This document shows positions 22,836 through 33,858 of a stretch of 64,000 nucleotides of DNA, piece after piece; the first letter of the stretch is position 1; each line of letters opens with the position of its first letter. This DNA comes from Acestrorhynchus altus (lineage: Eukaryota > Chordata > Actinopteri > Characiformes > Acestrorhynchidae). The position numbers and the translations under genes were made by a program. The stretch spans positions 27,008,604 through 27,072,603 of the forward strand of contig CM067510.1 of the NCBI GenBank assembly GCA_034509495.1, read 5' to 3'. The notes under the pieces were generated by a model, which saw only the letters and a list, made by a program, of their open reading frames with translations, was not told where the DNA came from and made no database searches.

Positions 22836-23939
22836 ATAATAATAATAAATCATTAATATTTCAAAATGATAAATAATATAAATTCAATAATACAATAAAA
22901 ATATTAACAATATAAAAATATTTCCATTTAAATATTAAACATAGAAAATAATTGTTGTAAAAGCTCATTGCTGCAACTAATATCTACAGCATTGATTATA
23001 GCTTTATAGATGTTCTCGAAGATCTCGAATAAGCTGTTAAAAGCTCTGTGTGTTTTATAGGTCTCTCGCCCCTCTCTCTTTCTCATTGGTTGCTAACAGT
23101 TTGTAAACTTGTAAATGGGTCGATGTTAAAGCTCTACCATGTCTCAGACTGTTCCGAAGAGCGTCTTTAATAGACTGGTGTGTTCGCAAAGCTCTATGTG
23201 CCGACCTGTTTCCTCCCGGTGCAGGTATGAGGTTTGAGGAGCTGGTAATTAAATGCCATGCCCCCTGCCCCACTCTCTCTCCGTCCCCCTGTCTCTCGCC
23301 CTCTTTAACAGAGAGAATAGGGAGTCTGAGGCCTCGCTCCTCTGAGATGCTCAGGCCTTTGTGTTTATGGTAAGTGGCTGGAGCAGCTGTGTGCTTATGA
23401 AACTGTGGCTGGGCGCCGTGTGCCCCCCCACACACATACACACACACACTCCCCCCATGGCCCTCGCTCTTTTGCCCTGGGTATTGTGGAAGCAGAACCA
23501 GATCGGTTTGGCACATCTGCCAGCGGTTGCGTTCACACACTCACAAATATGACTCTTTTGACGGGCCGCCATCAAGTGCCAGTTCTGCGTGACAGGGCTA
23601 TAAAGTCTGAGTTTTAAACATGGTTGGCTCTGGTGGCTCTGGAGTTGTTGTCCTGGGATTCATGGCTTCGTTCCACAGTTGAAAAAGTGACGTTCTCGGC
23701 TGAGCTCCTAAAAACACCACCGCCCCCCTCCTTGGTAATTCTTGGGTTTGGTTTGGCTCTGGAGGCTGCAGCTTGGAGAGAAGGTCTATGACTAATTGAT
23801 CTGATGCATCCAGAGCTGTGAACCCCTCACTGCTAACAACCCCAGACTCTGAAATGAACCTGAATTGAGTCTGATGGTCTCAGTCTGTTAGTTAAAGTTT
23901 CTGTGTGTTGGCTCTTGAGTCGAGCACTTTGTAGATCTA
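22836..23939. other. Presumed intron; complex segment 23055-23460
   Basis: After an AT-rich part (22836-23040), a GC-richer and complex stretch without repeats follows. It contains a homeodomain-type GGTAATTAAATG near 23244. It has no supported exon. It is a candidate regulatory segment only because it looks unlike the surrounding repeats. Confidence 0.35.
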
Positions 23940-24415
23940 TAATTACAGACTGTAGTTCATCTGTTTCTCTGCACTTCATTCTCCTCCTTCCACCCTGATC
24001 TTCAATGGTCAGGACCCCACAGGACCACCACAGAGCAGCTATTATGTGGGTGGTGGGTCATTCTCACCACTGCAGTGACCCTGACGTGGTGGTGTGTTAG
24101 TGTGTGTTGTGCTATGAGTGGATCACACACAGCAGTGCTGCTGGAGTGTTTAAACCTCTCAGTGCTACTGCTGGACTGAGAACACGCCACCAGATGTATC
24201 CAGCCAACAGTGTCCTGTAAGCAGCATCCTGTGAGCACTCATGAAGGACTAGAGAATGACAAACCCAAATTGATGAGCTTTTGGAGCAACTACAGTGGAC
24301 AGTGGACGGACACAGTGTTTAAACACTCCAGTAGCACTGTTGTGTCTGATCCACTCGTACCAGCATAACATACACTAACACACCACCACGTCAGTGTCAC
24401 CATAGCTAGCTACAT
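23940..24415. mobile_element. Foldback MITE family A, copy 3 (long palindrome)
   Basis: The left arm at about 24060-24180 holds GTGTTGTGCTATGAGTGGAT and GCTGGAGTGTTTAAACC. The right arm at about 24315-24405 is its complement, with AACACTCCAGTAGCACTG, CCACTCGTACCAGCATAACA and CACCACGTCAGTGTCAC. The outer left part contains CAATGGTCAGGACCCCACAG, shared inversely with copy 2. It is non-coding. Confidence 0.85.
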
Positions 24416-24608
24416 TAGTCATCATTAATTGTGGCCTGGAGTGAAACGTCACTACCATGGCATCATCACACCATGCATTTAACATGCTGGATAATTAGCT
24501 GCTGCCAAGGAGCTCTTTCACTCTTTCTTCTGAAATCAAGGGTATTAAAAAGAATAACTGTAGGAGAACTGTAACACAGAGCTAGCTTAGGACCTTGAGC
24601 AAAACGTT

Positions 24609-24690
24609 TGGCTCCGAGTGGCCAGTGTCAGGACCATCGCGTGTGATGGGTCTGAGGAATTGGCACTTCCAAATTCTTCCAAAAAATGTC
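24609..24690 (+). mobile_element. SINE family C tail fragment
   Basis: GCTCCGAGTGGCCAGTGTCA begins the fragment and GAATTGGCACTTCCAAATTC ends it. The latter is the complement of TTTGGAAGTGCCAATTCCCC at 28717 and of a block near 60066. It is short and internally deleted. Confidence 0.5.
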
Positions 24691-25492
24691 ATCTGTCCTT
24701 TATTAAAATAATTGTTCATTAATCGCAAACAGAGCTAACGAAGCCCATCGCGAGCATACCATCCCTTTTAACACCACCTCCTTTCCATGTGCTCCTTCCA
24801 GGTTCTGGTGGAAGAGCATGCTGTGTTTCTGCTGTTGCAGTTAAATACTGGTACTTTAACATTATACTCTGTTCAGGTTTTATCGTATTGTATCTTTGTA
24901 TCGTAAATCACCATTTCTCTTACAAACAAGGTTTGAATCATCTCGCCCAGCTCTAGTACACACCGTGCACCACCTAGTCAAACAAATGTATAGGCAGTTT
25001 CCCTGACTGTGTGTGTGTTTAAACCCCTCTAACGAGGTCAGTGCAGGGGCGGTCTAACGAGGGGGACCACCCTTCACTGCTGCTCATCTTCAGACTTCAG
25101 TTGTTCACTCTTACACATTTTGGTTACAGTCCTGCTTCTTTATGGAGGCAAAACAGGTTCTTCTGTGTCACCATTCAAACCTTTTGTAGCACCTTTATTT
25201 ATAAAAGTATAGGGTCACGCGCCATTACCTGCCTTTTACCAGCGCAGCACCGACACCGCCATCTCCTCCAGCATTGTTTCTCTGACCTTGGCCTGAATCT
25301 GCTGCTGCAGCAGAAATCCCCCACTGTCCTACTCCCATCATTCCAAACCTAAAGTCCAACTTTTCACACCACCAGACATGATGCCATGTGACACCAAGTG
25401 TAAACAAGAGGTCCTTTAAACCTCTGCTTTAATCGTTATAAATAATAATAAAATTTGCATTAGGAATAATGTGTAACCTTTGCAGTGTTAAA

Positions 25493-25540
<48 letters not shown>

Positions 25541-27094
25541 CATTAAAAAATGTGGGAGAAATATTTTTTACATAGAAATTTATTTTTTAAACATGTAGAA
25601 AAGATTAACATTTGTAAATCAAATGTTGTGATTGTGCACATTCTCTGTTGCTTGTGCAAAACTTTTTCTGCAGTTGCAGTTTTTTGTCCCTGTTTTGACA
25701 GCTAATTGATGGGCCAATAGGAAAGCTTTTCAAGTTTTATTTAACCAATCACAATACTGATTTGTTGATGTCTCTCAACTTTGGCCTACTGTTGGAACAC
25801 ACCCAGAATGCTTTGTCATTGTTCTGACAAAAAAAAAAAAAATATCACAGCACAGTTGAACCCCAGTTGTCCACATGGTGTGATGCCTCGCTGGTGGTGT
25901 TCTCTGTTGCGCTACACCAACCACCACCTGGCTTTCTGTTGCATCTCTTGCTGGAAACACCATGATGGAGCATTATTGGCATGTTCCAACAGCGTGCCAA
26001 AATTGACAGACATCAACAAATCAGTTGTGATTGGTTAAATAACATTCACAATCTGATTGGACGAGGTAAAGCTTTCGTATTAGCCCATCAATTACCCATC
26101 AAACTGGGTCAAAATTTGCAGAGCTGAGAAGGTGTGCATTCACAACAATATTTAAATTTTTTTTCCCCACATTTGTGAATTATTATTATTATTATTAATT
26201 TCAGTTGTGCACATTCCAGTTCATTTGTGGATTTGGACTTAAGCACATTTCTGTACGTCTGTGAACATTGTTTTACAAGCTCAACCTTTTTTTGACTCCA
26301 TACAGGGCTTGGTATCACCACTGATTTCTCAAATTGACTCCATTCTGAATCACAAGGTCCCAAATCAATTGATTCCCAATTCAAATGTTAATATTTCAGT
26401 TCAGTTGGGGGTCATGGGGTTACATGGCTTCCAAGGTTGTGCTTGGTGGGGATAAGTTGCTGCTCTACTGTTTGCTGGTGTGCTGGCTTTTTACTTGAAC
26501 TGAAATACAATACTGGACTAGCTAACTTATAAGGTAATCACTGCCGTTTACGCTGTTCATTACAATACGAGTCAAATGGATTTTACATGATCAACTCAAG
26601 ATAAAGTGTTTCTTCTTTGCTGGTTTTCCCCAGAAGGGGCGCTGTTGTGCTGTCAGGTCTTTTAATAAAAGTCTTTTATTAAATAGGCTCCAGCTGAGAA
26701 TCATTAGCTGCATCTTTAAACTCCAAACTCAGTTTGAAAACAACCTTTATAGGAGTAAAATGGGCTCTACTACATTTCCTCATCTTGGAATCATAAGAGC
26801 TGCTGGACCTGCTGTTATCATATAAACATGAATTTGTCATCAAAGCTGTGCTGTGAAAAATGTTGTTTTTTAAACCTACCCCTCATGCAAGTAATGAAAA
26901 GTTCATCAAAACTGAAACTGATGGTCAGAACCTCCTTCTGAAGGAATTTTTCATATATTGGTTATGTTTTCTTTGTGTTGTTGTTTTGTATTTTCAACAC
27001 ACAGCCAACTGACCAAATTGTACCAAAGAAACTTGTTGTTTTTTTTAATTATAATTGTTCATTAACCTTAATTGAGGTATAAAGCTGAAATTCA
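24691..27094. other. Presumed intron sequence
   Basis: Contains (TAA)n at about 25490-25541 and otherwise unique sequence. GCCTACTGTTGGAACACACC and related lines recur nowhere else that I noticed. A near-inverted pair lies at 25683-25760 and 26030-26100: GCTAATTGATGGGCCAATAG against CTATTAGCCCATCAATTA-like sequence. No exon is supported. Confidence 0.45.
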
Positions 27095-27350
27095 TTGTGA
27101 TATTTGCCTAATTCCAAGCTTGGGCTAGAGGGGTATAAAGCTCCCAAATGTTGAGCTGTGAAGCAGTGGAACGGTGTTCTCTGGAATGTTGGAGCCCCTT
27201 CCGGTACTTTTGGGTTAAGCTGGGGTGGTGAATCTAGTGAAGTCTTCTCTGGACAGTAGAAACCCAGAATTAACTCTTTTTATACCCTTGATTTCAGAAG
27301 AAACCAGGAATGAGCAGGTGTCCCAATACTTTTGTCCATATAGTGTATAT
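27095..27350 (-). mobile_element. MITE family B, copy 2
   Basis: It runs from GGGCTAGAGGGGTATAAAGC through GAACGGTGTTCTCTGGAATG to CCTTGATTTCAGAAGAAACC and the complete terminus CCCAATACTTTTGTCCATAT followed by AGTGT. The left half is missing. Confidence 0.85.
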
Positions 27351-28699
27351 TTTATAGGTTGTAATTATGATTATGTCCCGGTAAAAGTGTGTGGGTGAAG
27401 GATTGTGAGGAGTTAATAATGAGTAATGAATCTGAGTGCAGCAGTGGAACAGGTATGGAGTTTTGTCTCTGTAGCCTCGTGGCCCTGGGACAAAGGAGAA
27501 CACATGGGCTGGATTTGGTTCCCTCCACAGGACTGAATTCCTGCTTGTGGCGAAGGACTTGAGCACATTCTTAGCTGGTGCTCCTCTCAACATTTGGAAT
27601 GGTGGAGGCTTGAACCCAAAGGCTGAGTTTCAGCTCTCTCAGAGGTTTCAGGTGCCAGGCAGCCACCGGGCTTTGGGCCAGGACTGTCCTGCTCATTGTG
27701 CCCAGCCTTTCCAGCAGGGCATGTCCTCTGTGAACTGTGGATTTTTGGACATGCTGTGTTAGCGAAAAGTATTTGAGAAGAACCGTAGTACCGTTTACTG
27801 GGGGCTCTATGGTATTAGAAAATTAACCAGGTACCAAAACACAAGTGGAGTAGCATAATGTAGTGTAGTGTAGCGTAGTGTAGAGTGGAGTAGAGTCTGT
27901 ACAAAGGAATAGGTGGTGGAGGTGTTCAGTAATCTCTTGTAGACTTGACTGTGCGCTTTCTGACCCTGAATGACACTCTGTGATATATAAACATGGACTG
28001 AAGTTCAGACGAGTCTCGGACTCCAGCCGACCGCTGCTGTTTCAGCTCTATTTTTAGAGATTTATAAGTCAGGAATCAAATATCAAGTTTATAGTTGGTG
28101 CTTGTGTTCATTTTTACGTGGTTCTGCTCAGGATTGATATTAGATCATGCACTTTGCTCAGCAGATTCATCACTTGACCTCACATCGTTTAATCACATGC
28201 TTACATTAATTGCAGGAAGCATAAAGTCACTGTCCTGCAGGGCTGCTGGTGTGGAATGGGCGGGTCAGTGACAGTCAGGCATGAGTCTTCAGATAAAAGC
28301 AGGCGAGTGAGCCAGAAGAGGATCAGACTCTTCACCTTTGAGTGAAGACGCGAGTGAACATTTAGCTGAGGGCTGTGCGTGCAGTGGATCAGGATTATAT
28401 ATCGACCGATGTAGGCACATGCAAGTGTAAACTCATTGAAAACCCATAAACTAGAGGCAAATCCCATTACTCGGACCACAGGAGGTGCTTTGAGATGCAG
28501 TATAACCCAAGACCCTCCCAGTACAATAAAAATCCAGTACCACTGAAACTCCACCCAGTACAACCCTTACCCCTACTAGTTCAATCAGAACTCCTCTAAG
28601 TAATACTCAAATGTCTCTCAGTACAAGCCAAACTCCTCCCCTGTAGTACAGAAACAGTGGTTAATTCAAATTGGTCTGCTGTTCTTCCCCCTAAGTGTG
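27351..28699. other. Presumed intron sequence
   Basis: Unique sequence apart from a short TGTAGTG tandem at 27858-27897 and repeated CCAGTACAA-type motifs at 28518-28630. No exon is supported. Confidence 0.5.
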
Positions 28700-29010
28700 T
28701 CCAAATGCATGAGTGTAAGATTGTGAATTTGGAAGTGCCAATTCCCCATTATCCCCCTATCCCCACTCTCCCCCATCACATTTGACACTAGGACGAGTGC
28801 ATGCTTCCACTGATACATATGACATCAGCCACTACCTCTTTTCAAACTGCTGCCATTTGCAATCCTTGCCGGACACCCCTGCTCTGATTCAGTGGCTAAC
28901 AGACGCCTGTGCCGCCATTTTGCTCTCCTTCAGACTGCCATGGCAAGCAGCATGATTCAAATCTGCGATCCTCAGATCATAGTGGCATTAGATCGCTGTG
29001 CCACTCAGAG
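28700..29010 (-). mobile_element. tRNA-derived SINE family C, full-length-like copy
   Basis: In reverse orientation the head reads AGCTCTGAGTGGCACAGCGA, then ATCGCAGATTTGAATCATGC, resembling tRNA A and B boxes. It continues with TGCTTGCCATGGCAG and ends near GGGGAATTGGCACTTCCAAA. The 62985-63210 copy shares the tRNA-like part. Confidence 0.65.
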
Positions 29011-30179
29011 CTGACCATCACCATCTTAAGCACAACACAGGAAGAGGCTGAAGTGATGAACCCTAGGGTTGCTTCATTATATTTCACCTCACACAGCAAT
29101 CTGGTTTCAGTCCAAATAATCAGAGACACATTTGACTATTGATTGTAAAAGCATGTGGTTCAAATCTTATCAGGATACAGTCCAGATTGCAGTCTGAAGA
29201 AGGGAGCTGGTGTTTGGGGTGGAGATCAGTGCTGAGATTCTGGGACGGCAGGCTGGAAGGATTCAGGCAATAGTCCGTCCCCACGCGGCACAGAGCTGAT
29301 GTGAACTTGGCCCCCAGCTGACGTGGTTGTTCGTGCAGCTCAGCTGATAACGGCGTGTCGTTGGTGGAGAAGTTCTGTCTGAGATGGCAGATAGCGGCGT
29401 GTGGTTTTTGGGAGAAGCCATTGCTCAGCAGTTCTGGCTGGAGATGCAAAGCAGTGAGCTCTCTGCCCCAGTTTCATCTGCCTTTAGCTGTTTTCACCAT
29501 ACATTACAGCACCGTTCACTCCAGACCACAGCCTGTTCGACTGAACTTTAGCGGCTGTGTTTACTGTGTGCAGTCTCTGTACTGACTGACAGCAGTGTTC
29601 AGTAAGGTCCAGTTAGAGGTCTGGAACCTCACACTGTCTAACTGCTTTCTGATTTGGTTCCATATTCTGTACACTGAAGTAATCTAATTGAGTTCTATCA
29701 GATTTTACGTTACTGAACGTCTAATCAGATTAAAGTCCAATTACAGTTATATTTACTGTCAGTTTCACACTGAACTGAGAGCCGCTGTAAACAACACACA
29801 CTCTGAATTTTCTTATTTTGGTCAAATTTAAAAACAAAACAGAAGCTTCAGAAAAATGAGCATCTCAATATAGAACTTAATAACTCTGCATTATTGCTTT
29901 TCACCACTAGGGGCACATTATCGTCACCCTCATCCACTCACAGCAAAGCAGAAAGCTGATTGGCCCTTTGTGTTGAAGGGCAGGACTTTATCTGTAAGCA
30001 GATGTTGGGTGTCATGAGAACTCCAATCCATATTTCAACAGGTGATCGGTCTCCCCATTTATGACCTGTGCTGTTTTAATTCACCTGCAGCAACAGATCT
30101 GATTGGCTGAATAGCATCATGTGTACTGTTCATGTGATTGGTACGTATTATTCCTGCATTAGAATAATCCTAATTTAAC
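29011..30179. other. Presumed intron sequence
   Basis: Complex, mostly unique sequence with no supported exon. Confidence 0.5.
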
Positions 30180-31230
30180 ATAAAGTCAGTGGTCAGCGAG
30201 TGGGTCTACCTGTAATTAACTCTATATAACATTAGAATAAACCCAAATAAACATGGTCAGGCATCAGAGAGTGTCAGTAATTGCCTCTCTTTTTGTTGAA
30301 GGGTGGTACTATGCGTAAACAAATGCTATGTTGAGTGGTGTTTGAACTAGTGACCTGTTTCCATAACTTATGAATGTACGCATGCGTGGCATTTCAGTGA
30401 CCGATTTGTTACTGACCGATGTGAATGTGAATCGTCAAAATCGCCAGATCCAATCTGAGCTAAACATTGGAATTGAGTTTTGAGTTCTGCAATGTGAATG
30501 TAGTCTAACTCAGAGAACCATCTGAACACCTTCAAAGTGTATTAAAGGTGTATTATTTTGTGTGTATGGAGGCGGAGTCAGATCTGTTATATTGAAGCAG
30601 GACCCTCACAGTCGTGCCACTTCAGCACTGTAATGTGAGCGTAGTCTTTTGTTTCCCTTCGCTCTGGTGTGGTTCGATGCAGACGGTCAGAGTGTCGAGG
30701 AAAAGCCTGCTGTGTTTACCCAACGACCTCGTTCCTGCATGAGAAAGTCCCTCTCCTGCCAAATCCCTGCCAGGCTGAGCCAGTTCGTTTTTCACAGCGA
30801 ACACCAACACGTTTCCATTCAGCGCTGCAGGCCTCCTCCAAGGGCTTTCCAAAACACTGCTTTTTTTAATTCTCTGGATGTTTGTGAATGTCAGCGGGCC
30901 TCTCCACACCACGCTGAGGCTGTAAACATGTTAGAGTGCTCAATATTTATCGAAGTTCAGATAGCAGCAAGTCATTTGTTTGGTTTATAAACAGAAACTG
31001 ACATTAATGTGCAGTGAACAAAAGCAGTTATAGGTTATATAAAACCATAAAGATTTATAACATTAGAATAAACCCAAATAAACAGTGGTCAGTGTGAGTG
31101 TCTTTAATTAAGCCTCTATAATGTTAGAATAAACCAGATAAACAGTGGTCAGTGATCAGTGAGAGCATCTACCTGTAAAATTCAGTATATAGTAAACTCA
31201 AACATCAGTGGTCAGTGAAAATGTGTGTTT
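30180..31230. repeat. Dispersed ATTAGAATAAACCCAAATAA repeat blocks
   Basis: Blocks with ACATTAGAATAAACCCAAAT, AAACAGTGGTCAGTG and GTCTACCTGTAATTAA occur at 30180-30290 and, in about three tandem copies, at 31048-31230. A related block is at 51293-51400. The stretch between (30291-31047) is complex and without a repeat that I recognise. Confidence 0.65.
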
Positions 31231-31684
31231 ATTAGATTTTACTCTAATTTTATTTATGTAATTGACTTGTTGGGATTGATTTATTCTTTTAGCTGATGGA
31301 CGTCAGTGCTGTTTGAAGTTAACGAGGCTGTGCAGTGACCACAGGTCAGCTCGGTTTGGTGGTCCTCACTGGGGAATTATCAGTGATGTATAAATGCCCT
31401 CCAGCAGGTCTGGAATGTTCCTGGTTCTCCATGACTGGAGGGGGAATGTGATGTTTTTCTTTTTTCCCCTCCTCTCCTCTCTCTCTCTACTCTTTGATCA
31501 AAACAAAATGATTAAAGCAGGCCTCCATGTTCTCTACCAAGCTGCAGAAGATCATACTCTGATAAAGAGCACGGCTGTGCTGTATCTCGGAGGCGTTAGC
31601 GAATCTAGTCATGCTCTTCTCTTCTCCAGGCCTGGACATGGCCAGGGTTCCCAGCGGCTCTCTTACAAAATAGGTGCATTAAGT

Positions 31685-31862
31685 GGTTCATTTGAGTGTC
31701 ACCATTGAAGAACCTCTTTTGGTTCTGTGAAGAAGCATGTTTGTAAAGTCTGAAGAATCTGTATAGGTCTAAAGAAGCTTCAGCTGTTAAGGTTCTTTAC
31801 TCTTACACATCTCTTTTACACAAATGGTTCTTTATGGAACCCAAAGTGGTTCTTCTGCACTA
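31685..31862. mobile_element. Foldback-type GGTTCT repeat
   Basis: GAAGAACCTCTTTTGGTTCT and AAGAAGC blocks face AATGGTTCTTTATGGAACCC and AAAGTGGTTCTTC. This resembles a common teleost non-autonomous DNA transposon built on AGAACC/GGTTCT pairs, related in style to 19713-20003. Confidence 0.6.
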
Positions 31863-33224
31863 GGCATGTCCCCATCCCATCCCAGTCCCTTAATTTAGAC
31901 AGTCAGCCAACCCGGTCCATGTTTGTGTTTTGTATTAATAGTACAATCTCACAGCTTAGGTAAACAGATGTTAATGAACACTGAATTAAAATCACTGTCT
32001 TTAATCAGTATCTATAACCAAACATCCTGGACTTATTTAGTAGTGACTTTTTAAAGCTTTACTGTGTTGAATATCTTCTAATCCAGTCTGACTGAACTCT
32101 CTGACCCCTCAGCTCCTAAATAATTGAATGGAATATTTTTTTTTGCACAAGTATAACCAGGCCTGGGCAATACATGGTAAATATCAATTTATTTAGAACT
32201 TCATCATATTAGTTATACAGGTTACCATCGGTGTAAGATTTAATTCCAGGAAAGAGTGTAAGTGGATGGTTTGTATGGAAATGTTTGATTATTTTTGTTA
32301 TGTATGTTATTTGTTATGTCTGTATTATGCAGTTTTATTCTGGAATTTGAACACTGTGTGAGCAAAGAAAGAGAGCAAACAGGCCCTCCCCTCTCATTTT
32401 CTTCTATAACCCAATATCTGGTGCAGTGACATTATTAGCCCCGCCCCCTCTTGCTGATCATTCAGAGTTTGCATGCGGACTGAACATGTACACATGGAGC
32501 ATATACATAGTTCATCTGAAAATGATGAGACCATGGTTAAGTAGGGTACGTTTTGTGTGTTATGTATGTCACATCTGTAGGTTACTCTGATCCCAAGTTA
32601 TGAAACCTAAAATACAGTGTGTTCTGTACACAAAGTTCAGTCCTCTGGTTGTAAGACTTAATTCCTGGTACTGGTGGGAGAGGATTTGACCAGACTGTTG
32701 TATCTGTATGTTGGGCAGGGGAGATGATTGACTTTCCTGAAGGTAGGCTTGTGAATGAGTGATTGTTGATGTACATGTGGCTCCAATCAGCTGCTTTACT
32801 GGTTTACAGTATGAGGCGTGCCACTTAAAGCTAAAGGAAGGGCTGTATGTTTTGATAACCACAAGGTCACTGCTATTCTCAGCCTGTCTCGAGGAGCAGA
32901 TTACACGACTTCTCTGTAACCTCCCGACACCATAAGGCCCTGCGTGCAGTAAGGAGGGATTGCAGAAGGAAACTGGATCCCTCTCGCCTGTCATTAGCCT
33001 ATCCTGCCGTTATTCCCGGGACAGGAGTAGGTTATGGCTCTTTGTAGTCTTCCACAGTGTTGCAGTGTTTCAGTGAGGTGTTAACACCCTGTCCGTCCTG
33101 CTGTGTACACAGGCCTGCAGCAGATGTGTGAAGATGTTTCCTCTGATGAATGAAATTCTCCTCACTGAGGAGAGCGGGAGCTCCTTCAATACCTTCTGCA
33201 TAAAGCAGACATGAAAGAAATGTC
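31863..33224. other. Presumed intron; complex segment 32700-33030
   Basis: No repeat or exon is recognised. 32700-33030 is GC-balanced and complex (AATCAGCTGCTTTACTGG, ACAAGGTCACTG, CAGCCTGTCTCGAGG). It could be a regulatory element of fam53b, lying 600 to 900 bases before its first coding exon. Confidence 0.35.
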
Positions 33225-33372
33225 TGGCAGATGTGCATGAGTGTAGAAAATGACTGGTACGGATGACTGAGGGTAGATATGGATGACTGTGGTTGAGTAT
33301 GGATGACTGTTGTTGTGCATGGGTGGGAGTGAATGACTGGGTGGGTATGGATGATTAGGTGGGTATACAGAT
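33225..33372. repeat. GGATGACTGTGGTTGAGTAT minisatellite
   Basis: Several degenerate units of GTATGGATGACTG(T/G)GGTTG with a GTGGGTAT variant at the right end. Confidence 0.8.
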
Positions 33373-33634
33373 CCATTGTAAAGTGAAGAAATTTTTGAAA
33401 TCATGTAAGATCAGTAAGAAAAGTGGCATGGTGCCATCTGTACAGGGCTATTGTGTGAGTGTGAAGGATCGGGTGTCCTGGCTGCACAAAAAGTTCAGTT
33501 CACTATTAAAGAAGGTGCTTTAGGCTGCAGGCTTGACTGGGTTCAGCAGCAGCCTCCGTCTGTTGCTTGTATTGTTGTTTTATGACAGTGTGGGAGGCCA
33601 AAGCCTGACCCATGTCTTTCTTTTGTGTCCGCAG

Positions 33635-33858
33635 GGTCGAGAGGGCGACTGAGGAACATTCCAGAAGTAACGAGGGGGCCTGGTGTGAACGGGAGTGTGT
33701 ACTCTGATCAGCCAGCGCTGTCTGAAGATGCCTAGATCTTCCATGTACTGGAATATGCTACGGCAAAGATGTGTGTTGCCATGGTGATTATTCACACTAA
33801 AACACTGGAAAAGAAGGGTGTCGATGATGTAACGTCCAAAGAGTCAACCTTGGAGCTG
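33635..33858 (+). CDS. fam53b: fam53b exon with start codon (5' UTR plus residues 1-26)
   Basis: The acceptor CTTTTGTGTCCGCAG|GGTCG shows that an upstream non-coding exon exists. The ATG at 33781 (GCCATGG, strong context) matches the family N-terminus. An in-frame ATG at 33769 would add MCVA. The exon ends GAGCTG|GTAAGA after MVIIHTKTLEKKGVDDVTSK and ESTLEL. An upstream reading frame overlaps the start and is listed separately. Confidence 0.88.

Noticed and set aside
23055..23540. A 161-codon open frame on the - strand
   Set aside because: No family resemblance, low-complexity parts (HTHTHT region) and no splice or promoter support. The sequence may still be regulatory.
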